A stretch of DNA of 64,000 bases from Anastatus disparis (Eukaryota; Arthropoda; Insecta; Hymenoptera; Eupelmidae). The stretch is taken from NCBI GenBank assembly GCA_017163975.1, contig JAFFSR010000242.1:3931001-3995000 (forward strand). The letters are read 5' to 3'. This document shows, one piece after another, positions 51,389-62,945 of this stretch (position 1 is the stretch's first letter; each line of letters opens with the position of its first letter). The position numbers and the translations under genes are program-made. The notes beneath the pieces were generated by a model, which made no database searches, was not told where the DNA came from, and saw only the letters and a list, made by a program, of their open reading frames with translations.

Positions 51389-51402
51389 AAGAATGGTTTA
51401 AT

Positions 51403-51924
51403 ACATACAACGTTTTACATTTATTTTGATTTATTTAAAGTGATTTTTTAATTTTTTACTGTCTATGTTGTATTATCATTTTTAATCAAATTCATTTTTT
51501 TCTTTTAACCGAATTCATTCATTTTTTTTGTTTATTAACAATTCGTGACTTTTCAAAAAATTTTTTTGAATTAAATACAACCATAATTTAATGTTTAAAA
51601 ACTGTAGAATTGAATTGTTTATTAATTAAAATCTTAAAGCTTCAAGCGCATATAATCAAATAAATAAAAATCCTTGAATTTTTTATAATATGCATAATGT
51701 ATACTAGAATTATATCAAACTGCAGTGCAATTTAACATGTATCAACAAAATGAATATTATTACTCTATAATGAATTTGCTTATATTTTTTCAAACGTCCT
51801 TAGAAAATTAATTCATTTTATTTTTAAACTAAAAATAGTTAATTCTATTATTATTTATAGAAAATTAAGAGACCCTCAGATTCAAATTAAATACATGTTA
51901 AAAATCAAAAACATGTAACTAATT
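51403..51924. other. AT-rich spacer between two mobile elements
   Basis: AT-rich sequence with no recognisable gene or repeat. Confidence 0.5.
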
Positions 51925-51932
51925 GTGTCAAT

Positions 51933-52420
51933 TAGGGGTGTGTGAATAACTCGAACAAATTACTCGACTCGATGAGTTCGAGTCGAGTATTTACTCGAAC
52001 TTTTCGAGTTACTCGAAAAAATATGAACTACTCGAATAACTCGAGTTACTCAAATCAAATGACTCGAGCTACTCGAACAACTAGATTATACTTTCTATAT
52101 ATTCTGTACTATTCAGTGGTAATTAGTTCTCATTTATATGGAAAAAATTTTTTTTTCACTCTTTTTTTCATTAACTTGCTGTGAGTTCTGTCTATTCGTC
52201 TATTCAGAAGGAATATTGGAATAACTTTTAAACTAACTTCGAGTCGAGTCCGAGTATTAAACTCGAACTTTTCGAGTTACTCGAATCTATAGAGTAACTC
52301 GAATTACTTTAGTAATTCATATTTTTTCGAGTAATCAAAGATCTCAAGTACTCGACTCGATCTCGAAGAAAAAACTCGACTCGACCCGAACTCGACTATT
52401 CGAGTACTTGCACACCCCTA
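51933..52420. mobile_element. hAT-type MITE, 488 bp, full of ACTCGA repeats
   Basis: The ends are terminal inverted repeats: TAGGGGTGTGTGAATAACTC at the left and TAGGGGTGTGCAAGTACTCG on the other strand from the right. The TAGGGGTG start is typical of hAT elements. A perfect 8-bp duplication, GTGTCAAT, flanks it (51925-51932 and 52421-52428), the hAT target-site length. The inside has no transposase and is packed with ACTCGA / TCGAGT words in both directions, mostly in the outer 150 bases of each end. Confidence 0.9.
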
Positions 52421-52428
52421 GTGTCAAT

Positions 52429-55400
52429 CCTATTTAAAAAAATATACTTTCTTAGAAACATATTATATTAAAATGATTTTATTTTTTTTTCTTGAGATTA
52501 ACCATTAACTTATCAGCTATTATTATTCAAATTATAAAAAAATGACAGTATAAGAAAAAATAATTTTAATTGGTTCCTATTTTAAGTACAATGTATTTAG
52601 GATCCATTATATTCAATGAAAAATAGTTTTATACGACAATGCAAATATTTTGCGCGATTTCCGGGGTACCTTTATAATTAGCTGTATAAAATAATTACAA
52701 AGTGACCACAGGATCCGACGAAGCGTGAATTTCCGTGGTTTTGACTTATACACATACTGCTTGTAATGAAAATGGTAAAAATTAAAATTCAACATAATTA
52801 AAAGGAAGTTATGAATTATTAAAGCATTATTATTTAATTTTAATAAAATCATTGACAAAATGTTGTAGTTAAGCTAAAATGTATTTTAATAGTTGATGAT
52901 TTTTCTGTTAATCTATCGTTGTTTGTATATGTATTCGTATTATTAATTTTTTATAGTTCATTAGATGATGGAGTGTCATTAAATATTGATTCATGCGTTA
53001 TGATAGTTATAATGATTGTTTTAGAGTATTTTTTTTTAATTTGATTGATTTGTGATTAACTCGAGACAAATCATGTACTATGAATATACTTCAGATATTT
53101 TTTTAAAATCATAACGCAAGTTAATATTGTGGAATTAATCATTTTCAAAATATGCAATGGGATTTTTTTCACATGTATGAATTTTATTATCACATAATTT
53201 TGTATATACACATTTAAAGGCGTAATTATTAATATTCAGCCTTGAATTTTTTTTAAATTACTACAAAAACTATATTCCGCGTGTTATGTTGGCGAACAAA
53301 TAAGCGAATTGTTAGAATATTGAAGAATGAATATAACATAAAAAATAATATTTTTTTAACATTGAACTTTGTTAATCTCTTTTAATTTTATTCTATTGAC
53401 TTTGTATATCCTAATGTTTTCTTTCATTTTTTTTCAATCTTGTTAGAACTCAGGAGTTAGTATTAGTCCAATTTTTTTTTACTACTGTGGTTTATATTTT
53501 ACGATTTTTTTAAGTATTATATTACATAAGTCAAATTTACAAATATAATTTTATGCGTTAGTAAAAATTCGGAAACAAAAAAATTTTTTACGAAACTACT
53601 TCATAAATGATTCAATAATTATTATTGTTTTTTCTGTTACTCATTACTTGGAAAATTTTCAAATTTAATGCTATATAAAAATGTAATTAGATTAAAAATT
53701 TAATAGTACTTTACAAGATAATTAAAATTATAAATACGTTATTTTTAGAAAATTAGAGCATTAAATTAATCAAACACTGAAATATATTAGATAAATAAAG
53801 TGATGATTAATGAAAACAGTATGATCTATTTAAATTTGTTAACAAGTTTTAGAAAATACGAAAATCACAATTACAAGTAAGATATCTCAATAAAAAGTTT
53901 TATTAAGCTACAGATAACAGTTTAATGATTATGTTCCGTCGTAATATCAATATATAAAGTTGTGAAATTTTATGTAATTTTAAATTTGCTTTTTAAATTT
54001 TTAGAATTAACTTTTAATTGAATTGTACGAATAATCTTTTTATAATGCCTTTTTCGTGATTAGGAAATAATGTAATTCAGTGAGCTTTTAAAATGTCATA
54101 AAAACATTTCTAAACGGTTAATATAATATTATTTTTCATATCTCATTTTATTTTCATTTAGAAATAAAATCTTCAAAAGTTATTTGTATTTGTTATCTAT
54201 TTAAAGTTAAATCTTATATTTTTTTTTCAAAATTTGAACTCATAAAAATTTATTTTTAATTATATGGATACAATTAAATTTAAACATCTTTAAATAAAAT
54301 GTAAAAATTATAGAAAGAAACTATATGAGATTTATAAAAAGCCGCGCTGAAAGGTAGATTATTTTAGAATAGTAATATTTTACTTTGTAAAAAATTCTTT
54401 TTTTTTTAAGAAGGTCATCAGTGTAGTACTGATGTGCCAACGTACTTCTCACGAAATAAGCTTCCGCCGCCAAAAGGTTAAATCGTTTGATCTCAATGTG
54501 TTAATCGGCAAAATTAGATTGCTAAAGAAGCAATCGTGATTACAGCAAACTATATTGTGCTTTTATGAACGACACGAACAATTTAAAGAAGAATAAAGAA
54601 GTGAAGAAGAAGACAAAAAAAAAGAAGTATAAAAAAGCAAGATCATTCCATTTACCAAGAAGTTGATGTGTAGGTAGCGACACGCTTTTGATAATAGATA
54701 ATTGTCTTTAAGAACGTACGATAAATAGCTGCATTAGCTGCTGTTACACTTTTGATTCTTCAGTGTTAGAAAAATTTTTACTCACCATTTTTCTTAACTG
54801 ACTGATTCATATTCTACTCACGTGATAACGATTCCATTTAAAGCAATTTTAATCACCTTTTTTCTTCTTTTTCTTCGTCTTCGTTATCAGGGAAAATTTA
54901 AGTGTAAAATTAAGTTTTATGATAAATTACATCTATTTGCGATTAGTAAAACAAAAAAAAGTTCCCTTTTTTTTATCTTCTAAATAAACCCACAGCCATG
55001 TATTGCAAATACGTTGAATCATAAAATTATCTTCCTTGTTAATATAGAAAAAAATGATATTAAAAACATTGTGCTTTCGCTTCGAAGATTAATTAATCAT
55101 CGATTAATTTATCAAGCATTAATCTACGCACAGAAAATATCAAGACGTTGCCTTCAATGTAAGGAAAAGAAAAATAAAAGAATCGAGGCAAGAATTTAAA
55201 GTGTTCTATATATACTTTTTATCTTCAAACATATTAATATATATACACAATACACACGTACACGTACGCATACGTATGGTAAAAATTAATTGCGCAATAA
55301 TATCGACGAAGGTATATATAGTTATACTATTCAGTTTGGTTTTGCCATGCCTCCAATAGTCGTCACGAGTCTGTCTTTGTTTATTAAGCGTGAGGAGCCG

Positions 55401-55460
55401 GTGAACAGCACGTGCAGCAGCGATCAGTTTAGCTTGATTATGTTATTAACAATATGTGTG
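52429..55460. other. AT-rich intergenic DNA with a more GC-rich 3' end
   Basis: Mostly AT-rich and featureless. The plus frames at 51942-52184 and 55014-55199 and the minus frame at 52613-52858 look random. 55320-55460 is clearly richer in GC and is open on both strands: on plus an ATG at 55348 begins MPPIVVTSLSLFIKREEP. Its identity is unknown, and it is interrupted by the foldback element at 55461. Confidence 0.4.
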
Positions 55461-55849
55461 TTAAGAAGGGGCCGAACTATCTGTCTTTGTCTAATAGCGA
55501 TTTTCATCATTTATGTAAACACTATCCGGTATAACAAGAAAAAAATAGCAGCCCCCGCTAGATATTAGTATAATAAGTAAATTTTGTTATAATAACCAAA
55601 TTTTTTCACTGCGTAGTTTTTGAATAATTAGAGACCTACCAAAAGAAGATAGGTTATATTCTAGATTGCTAGTAGGTCTCTAATTAGTCAAAAACTATGC
55701 GGTAAGAAATTTGGTTGTTATTACAAAATTTACTAATTATACTAATATCTAGCGGGGGCTGCTATTTTTTTCTTGTTATACCGGATAGTGTTTACATAAA
55801 TGATGAAAAACGCTATTAGACAAAGACAGATAGTTCGGCCCCTTCTTAA
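55461..55849. mobile_element. 389-bp foldback element (long near-perfect palindrome)
   Basis: Left arm 55461-55639 and right arm 55672-55849 are inverted copies about 178 bases long with only around ten differences, around a 32-base loop. The outer ends are TTAAGAAGGGGCCG and its complement. TTAA at each extreme end may be the duplicated target of a piggyBac-type insertion, or the end of the repeat itself. No coding capacity. If transcribed it would form a long double-stranded hairpin. Confidence 0.85.
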
Positions 55850-57483
55850 AGCTTCGGTTTTAGTATTATCTTATCTCTGGAGGAGTGACACGAGAGAAAA
55901 AAATAAAAATTTTTATAGTTATACATTCCTTTAATTGGCTGGATTATATGAGATATTAATGCCTTTCTTAAGCTGACTTGTTTCGAAGCGTTTTTCTGTA
56001 AAAATTTAAAAAAAAAAAACAATAATGTTTTAATAATGAATAAAAAATATTCAGAATTTGATCGTTAATGTTTTTCTAAATTACTTTAATAGGAGTTTTC
56101 AAGGAAAAAAACAAACAATTAGAATATCGATAATTGTTGGAGTATTATTAAATTAGTTAAAAAGATACTTTGTGTATCAACTTTATGCGAAATAAATGAT
56201 ATTTAATGAAATAGAATTTAAAGCTATAAATGTAGAATTTGAAACGATTAAAACTTTTTTCTCTTAAAACTAGAATGATACAACAGATTATTTGTAATTT
56301 ATAAAAAATTTAATATTTTGGATGGATTATTTTAATGTTTTAATATTGTTGAAAATTTGCACTAGCTGTTCTATGAAAATGTATTATAACATTTTTCTTG
56401 GTTTTTATATATTCGAAACATAAAGACAGATTTGACATTAATATAAATACCATATTTGCAATAATCAAACTCTAATAAAAAATTTCATTAAAATTTGTAA
56501 ATATATTATATTTTAATCGCGTCATTTAAAAATATTTAATATGTTATAGAAAAACAATTTCTTAAACATTACTCAATTCAGCAAATATTGAAAAAAGTAC
56601 GTATCACGATGATCAGTTTTAGCAATACAATTAGAAATTAATTAATCAAATTTATTTAATAACAGTCTCAACACTAATACTTGCTTTTTATTGTGTCACC
56701 TATTAAAATGAAGTTTAAACGAAAGATTATATGAGTAAAAGCGATACACATTGCGTAATATTGCGAAGATACGTAGCCTTATCTTCGTAACAAGTAGACT
56801 TGAAAAATTATTAGCAAATATAAAATAAAGATTGGCAATGAACTTAAACACATGAAAAATAATTGTGAAAGTCATCGATAATCCTGGAAAAATACGATAA
56901 TTTTTTTCATTATAAGTGTTTAATCGACGTCATAATAATTATTATGTTTTATTTCTCAAAGTCCTCAGAATCAAGGTGAGTTTCACAGTAATTTTTATCA
57001 AAAACGATTATTTCATTGATATTATAGCAAATCATAATATTATTGGTGGCATAAATTACTTGCCTATTTAACGTGAATCAAGAAAAAAAATATTAATAAT
57101 TGTCAAAATATGTGGGTCAAGTAAGTCGTAAATTATAATCTCAATTGTAAATTATTATTTTTAAACGTAAACTGCTTACGTTATTCTTACAATTTTTGTT
57201 ATGCATGGTCAGCTAGATTATTTGTTTAAACTCTTAAAAAAACGACTGAAATGTGATAATATATACATTTTACTGATTTGTACTTCAGTTCGTTAAGTAT
57301 AATAATAAATTAAGTGGATTTTGATATACCAAAATAATTGAATAACATTTTTTAATTTTAAGAAAATGTCTTTTATCAACTCATTATTAGTTTGAAGGTA
57401 TGAAAATAAAAGGTTAAAAAAAGTTGATAATTGTATGAACTTATCGTATCATCTAATAATTCCTTATTCATATATGAAATATC
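55850..57483. other. AT-rich flank of the receptor gene
   Basis: AT-rich DNA between the foldback element and the 3' end of the ionotropic receptor. Nothing recognised. Confidence 0.5.
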
Positions 57484-58666
57484 TTACACTTTGACATTAA
57501 ATATTTCGGCAATAAAAAATCCAAAAGCAAGTGCTATCCCAAATCCTAAAGTCACAAATGCCCCATAGCATTCGGACAAACCAACGCTTAAAAATCGCCT
57601 CGCTGATCCACAAACAGGCTTTTTTGTATAAAGCCGATCAATGTCACGACTACGTACGCCGCTCTCGTGTAGCCTCAGGGATCTGCAATATATGTGTAGT
57701 GTTATAATAGTAACATATAGAATATGGGTTTTTCCCTCTACCACCACAAACATATGTAGAAAGTCGCATCTTACATACGCGCGACAGTCCTCATGATCGT
57801 AAGCACTACGCACTGGGTCAGGGCAACTACCTCGAATAGTTTTTTTTTTTTCTTTTCTTTTGATGTTGATACTTTTTTATGTAAGGGTTAGCAAAATATT
57901 TTTTATTTTCAATTCATATTATTACTTTCTATTGAGTTTACTTTATAATTAAGGTAAATTTATAAATAAAAGTAATAAATTAAACATTTTAATCATACTT
58001 ATTATGTGTGAGAATTTCAATATACGAGTTCTTATATAATAAAATTTAATAAAATTTTCGAAATCTTTAATATGATTGAAAAAAATTATCTTGATGGATT
58101 GCATCATTTAATATAGTGTTTACTTTTTTAAAATTGTATTATTGTATAAAAATTTAGTGAACATAGATATTTTGCATACCCGACCCTAAGTAGTTCCAAA
58201 TAAGGTGATCTTTCTTTGACAATAAAATGTGGATCAAATACATTTAAATAATCAATTTCATGAAAGCCACACTTTTCATCTTCTTCGTAAGTTTCTTGAA
58301 TGATTTTATATGCACAGCCAGGTTCAACGTGAAACGCAAAATAACCGCGTCTTATTCTGTCGACTCCATCTTCGATGGTTAACCAATTATTTTTTTTAAC
58401 ACCGCGTGGCTCGATGCGTTCCTCGTAAATAGTACGTCTTATTGGATCTTTGTAAGATTTGAAATAGTAACGATTGAAGACGTTATCGTGAGCTGCAAGC
58501 GTTAACGGGCTATCTAATAAATCCTTGAGACTGTTGATAGACGTTGTGGTTGATTGAAGTAGAGCAACGATATTAGCTGTGTAGGCAGCGTACAAATTTA
58601 ACGCTGCAAGTAAACCCATCAGAACAATTATTCGAGTCGGTAGTGAACGGGCTTCGTACCAGGATC
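57484..58666 (-). CDS. Ionotropic receptor, IR75-like, last two exons only
   Basis: IRs are divergent ionotropic glutamate-receptor relatives; IR75 types sense acids in antennal neurons with the co-receptor IR8a. Two exons are visible, 58666-58180 (phase 1 in) and 57682-57484, joined by an intron in phase 2, about 227 codons. They hold transmembrane M3 with AAYTANIVALLQST (the SYTANLAAF-type motif), the S2 ligand lobe (LKDLLDSPLTLAAHDNV, EPGCAYKIIQETY, ERSPYLELLRVGSLRLHESG) and M4 (FVTLGFGIALAFGFFIAEIF), ending FNVKV. The entry sequence GSWYEARSLPTRI is typical after the pore loop. The exons for the N-terminus, S1, M1 and pore are not found up to 63.4 kb, so the gene is either split by a very large intron or 5'-truncated. 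IR75-like is a best fit, not certain. Confidence 0.8.
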
Positions 58667-59502
58667 CTTAACAAATTATTTTAGATTTTATTTTTGTTAT
58701 TTTAGATTTTTTTCTTAATTTATTTTATTTTAGAAAGTTTTAATGTTACGTTGCTTTATGAAAAATTGAGAAATAGTTAATTAAAATTATAATTTTTAAA
58801 ATTATTCATCAATATCACTAGTTAATTATATTTATTTATTTAATTTCAAACGGGAAAATCCCATGTACAAATTCATGTCAATAATAGTTTGAACTAATGC
58901 GCGCTGATGCTACTTGCAATTTATTCATATTTCAAAACCATCCCAGTTTTATTTTTGATTCAATTCAAATTAGTGCTAAAATTGAAACTAGTCAATACTA
59001 TGATTACAATGTTTTACAACTATTATATAATTATATTTTTGGTAAAAAAATCGCGACTGTTATTTAAAAAATTAGAAAAACAATGATAAATGAATTACAA
59101 GAGAATGAATCAATTATTTTGCAATATTTCTCATGTATTACTTTGAAAGTAACAAACAAAGATAAAAAAATTGTTGTCAACTTTTATTTAGTATCAATAT
59201 GTATCAAATTTTGATATTGATGATCTAACAGGTGATAGTGCGACCACAATTTTTTCAACGCGAATCACAACCGCAAGTCAAACGTGAGTTTCAGTTGTCA
59301 AAAATTTTTCGAGATTTCTAATTTAGTTCAAGGATTATCACGTCATTCGAATTAAAAAAAAAAAGATTTTTTCTTATCCCCTGGCGAAAAGTACGTCGAA
59401 AGACGTCTTCTTTCTGAGAGAGAAGTTAAGCATTATCTACGGCGTCTCGGCGCACTAGCGATGCGCAATCGTGTTGACGCTCTGTTTTTCACGGCAGTTA
59501 AG
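58667..59502. other. Upstream flank of the receptor exons
   Basis: AT-rich to about 59380, then less so. No upstream receptor exon with M1 or the S1 lobe was found on the minus strand. Confidence 0.45.
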
Positions 59503-59735
59503 AATAAAGAGGGCTACGTCTATCCTTCTCTGTCCACCGGCGTTAGACATTGACTCTCTCCCTCTCTCTTTCTTTTTTATACAGAATAGAGAGGGTTGCG
59601 TCTATCCTTCTCTGTCCGCCGGCTTTAAGAATTGACTCTCTCCCTCTCTCTTTCTTTCTCTTATATATGTACAATAAAGGTAGCCGCGAATGGAGGGGGC
59701 TATGTCTAGCTTTCTTTGCCGGTTACAACAAGCAG
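59503..59735 (+). repeat. Tandem repeat, about 85-bp unit, 2.6 copies
   Basis: Units begin at 59503, 59585 and 59673. Copies 1 and 2 share GTCTATCCTTCTCTGTCC, a CCGGC word, ATTGACTCTCTCCCTCTCTC and a T-rich end; copy 3 is degenerate and short (GTCTAGCTTTCTTTGCCGG). Markedly GC/pyrimidine-rich against the background. A plus frame at 59550-59867 reads through it and is not a plausible gene. Confidence 0.7.
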
Positions 59736-59892
59736 TATCTTTTTCTTTATCTTTCTTATATAGTAATTTTAAATATCTTATTATTAAAACCTAACTTGTT
59801 TTATTTTGTGAATTATAAATTGCAGTGTGTTATAAAGTGTGTGAATTATAAAGTGTGTAAATTATAAAATGTGAGTGAAATATTGATGGTTT

Positions 59893-60002
59893 ATTTTAAT
59901 GATTTATCATCAGTGGGAGAGGGGCAGAGAAGGATAGAGCATACTCGGTCGAAAGCAGCAGGCGATTCATCGCGGTATTTTAATTTTAATGATTTATCAT
60001 CA
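59893..60002. repeat. Perfect 20-bp direct repeat around a 70-bp segment
   Basis: ATTTTAATGATTTATCATCA occurs at 59893-59912 and again, identical, at 59983-60002. The 70 bases between are less AT-rich and carry CAGAGAAGGATAGA, the inverted form of the tandem-repeat core upstream. The shape suggests an insertion with a long target duplication, or a local duplication. Confidence 0.6.
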
Positions 60003-60075
60003 AAAACGAATTATCACAAAGGGTAAGTTGGACGTACTTTTCGCCGGGAATAAGAAAAAATCGTATATTCACCTC

Positions 60076-60171
60076 GGGAGAGGAGTTGACCATCAATTGC
60101 TCGCGTATTTGCCCCCTCGCTGCGCTCGGGGGCAAATCTTACGCGAGCATTTAATGGTCAACTTCTCTCCC
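60076..60171. repeat. 96-base near-perfect hairpin
   Basis: GGGAGAGGAGTTGACCAT at 60076 pairs with ATGGTCAACTTCTCTCCC ending at 60171; the stem continues through GCTCGCGTA and TTTGCCCCC to a short loop near 60122. The arms extend weakly outward to about 60063 and 60188. It could be a microRNA-size stem, a small foldback element, or cruciform DNA. Confidence 0.7.
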
Positions 60172-60189
60172 TTGGTTAATAATATACTA

Positions 60190-62945
60190 TTTTTCTAATT
60201 TTGTATCATTTGAAAATTTATTTTTATTTATGTTACATTTTTAAATCAAGCATAACGTATTTGAGCTGAATACTTGTATTTATTTAAACACAAAAATAAC
60301 TAAATAAATTTGCTTAAAAATAATGACCTAAATATCGAGATTTCTAAAAATAAGAAAAATTTCAACATAAAAGCGATCGTTTCAAAATTTAATTCTAAAA
60401 TTATTTTATAGAGTTTTATAAAAAATCCAACCAATCATCATAATATGTTTGTAAAAATAAGCAAAAATGTATTGTTTAATAATAAAATTAAGTATAAATA
60501 ATATTTATAGTACGTTTAAATAAAAATAATAACAAAGATTGAAAATTGGCGTTATTCCAAGGTATATACTTGTAAAAATTTTCAAGTGCAGAGATAATTA
60601 CAATAAAAATATTGATTGTATTGAAATGCTTCTCGCTATCTTTAATTTTTTTTTTATTTGTACATGAAACTTGCGACAAAACAAAGCCGCTACAGACAAA
60701 TCAATAAAGACACGCGCGACTGAACTTAAAGATTATTCTTAATCGTAGCGACATGACACTTGTTTTTAGGTGTTATACTTTCACCCAAATGTAGTTAAAC
60801 TATTACTGCGCACCTATCAATTATGGTTGCAATATCATGATTATTGCATTGATCTAGAAATTAATAAAAAGTCTCGAAAATTCTTTTCTTGTTATTGTAT
60901 TGTTTTAAGTATTGTTTTGATTTTCATGATAATCGATGTGTATATATAATGAGTAATACTACGATTGAACTTAAAGTTTCTGTTTTATATTAAGATTTTT
61001 GAAATTTCGTTTTTTGTTTATATTATATACCTTATGTTAGAATCTTGTCAATAGTTAGCATAAATTTAAAATTTAAAAAAATGTGTATATACTTTTATAC
61101 GTAGTTGCAGTTTGGAAACCAGTAAAAATAATTAATTTAATGGAATTTTAATGAATTGTTAGCAACAATAAGTACTTCATCGTATTGAATTTTCAAATTT
61201 TTATACGGATTAATAATTGGCTTTCAAAAAAATATTGACCTTTCAATTATTATTATAATCGGAGTAAGTAACCATGAATCAAACCAAAACATTTTCCAGA
61301 AAGTTCTTTGTGTAGCTCTTGAAGTTTATAATTTGTAAAATATTTCAGGATATACATATTAAAACTCTTTTTCGATTGCTTATATTTCATCATCTTTTTT
61401 TGTTCTAAGTATGAAATAAAAAAAAACGTTTAATATTCTCTAATTTTTTTGTTTCTTTGTCACTTGTACTTAAATAATTGCTCTATTCTATTATTAGATT
61501 GATGGCAAATTAGAAAAGGAAACAATTTTTACTGAACCTAAAGGAAAAAGAATAATAGCTAAAATCTCTATTATAATAATAGACGAATATTAGTTATCTG
61601 TTTATTTGAACGAATAAGAGGAACTCTCCAGAACTTTTAACTTTTACCGTAGGATAACTTAAATTGTTTACTTGGCTAACTCAAGCAATCATTTGTAAAA
61701 TTCATTTTCGGCTATAATTTTTTGTAATTATTCTTTTAAACTAAAAATTTAATGAGAATAAAAGATAAATATTATTTACCATTAAAAAAAATCTGTTTTA
61801 TTTTTAATTATTCGGAATTCAATTATTCGTCTTTTTAATGTGAACAAAACATGACCTCGATCACGAATGTGCCTTTTATAGAAAGTTATTTACGGCCTTT
61901 TAAGGAATGTGATGTCAATGCGCTCCTCGTCAAAAAAAAATAATCTTTTTTTAGCGGCAAACATAAACAATAGACAATAACATGAACAATTAGTGATCCC
62001 ATGTAAGCATTACCCATTATTATTTACAAAAATAACTCTTTTGAAAAATATAAAGCACCCATGAATTACCTAAATGTTAAAAGAGTTGATTTAAAAAATG
62101 TGCTAAAAATAATTTTTTAATTTGTGTAATTATGTAAATGTTAAAAATTCTGGGGGATAGATATATATTTTAGTGAATGATAATAATAATAATAATATTA
62201 ATTATTTGGAGAGAAATTTTCCATAAAAATTACAGTGACCATGACTATTATCGCGGAACAAGTTATATCATTAGGTAAATATTAAATATTATTAAAATAT
62301 GTAAAGAATTTTAAATACGCTCAATAACTTTTATTGTGACAAAATAGTGAGTTACTGCGTAATGAATTAAAAAAAAAACATCAAGTTCCGCGATTATGGT
62401 GCGTAACTATGATTTTTGTACGAGATTTCGTCACAAATATTATAAAAAAAAGTTCTGTATCAAATTGTAACACTTGAATTATGTAAAAATAAAAATATAT
62501 AAATATTTATTAAAAAAATCTATTGTTCTCTGCAAACCGTATAATTTTCGCTCTTCTTTATTTAATGACTCAAAGTTCCGTTAGTATTTTTCTAAATAGT
62601 TTAATTTTTTTTTGTATACGAGATGTAATAAGCCTTTCTTGTCTTATAATTAAACTATAATCATTGATTTTCATAGTCCTGTATATTTTAATTGGTCGTA
62701 CATTTTTATTATTACTAACGATAACTTTACATGATTTAAATAGTCAAATAATATTTTTTTTTTCAAAAACTTATTAAGACTGTTAAAATTAAAATTTTGG
62801 TTTTTTAACTCATCTTTAATTTTTGTTCAATTTTTATCTTTCATTGTAATTCTTCATTCTAATTTTTTCTTAATTTTAAATATCTTTATATAAAGTTTTT
62901 TTTTTATAGTTAGATCCGTTCGTATAAAAGTCGAATGTTTTTTTT
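60190..62945. other. AT-rich intergenic DNA, nothing supported
   Basis: AT-rich throughout. The frame at 60488-60679 (-) looks random. A short AAT trinucleotide run lies near 62180-62200. No gene, RNA or element was recognised. Confidence 0.5.

Noticed and set aside
59550..59867. 105-aa plus-strand frame
   Set aside because: It is carried by the CT-rich tandem repeat and has no family resemblance.
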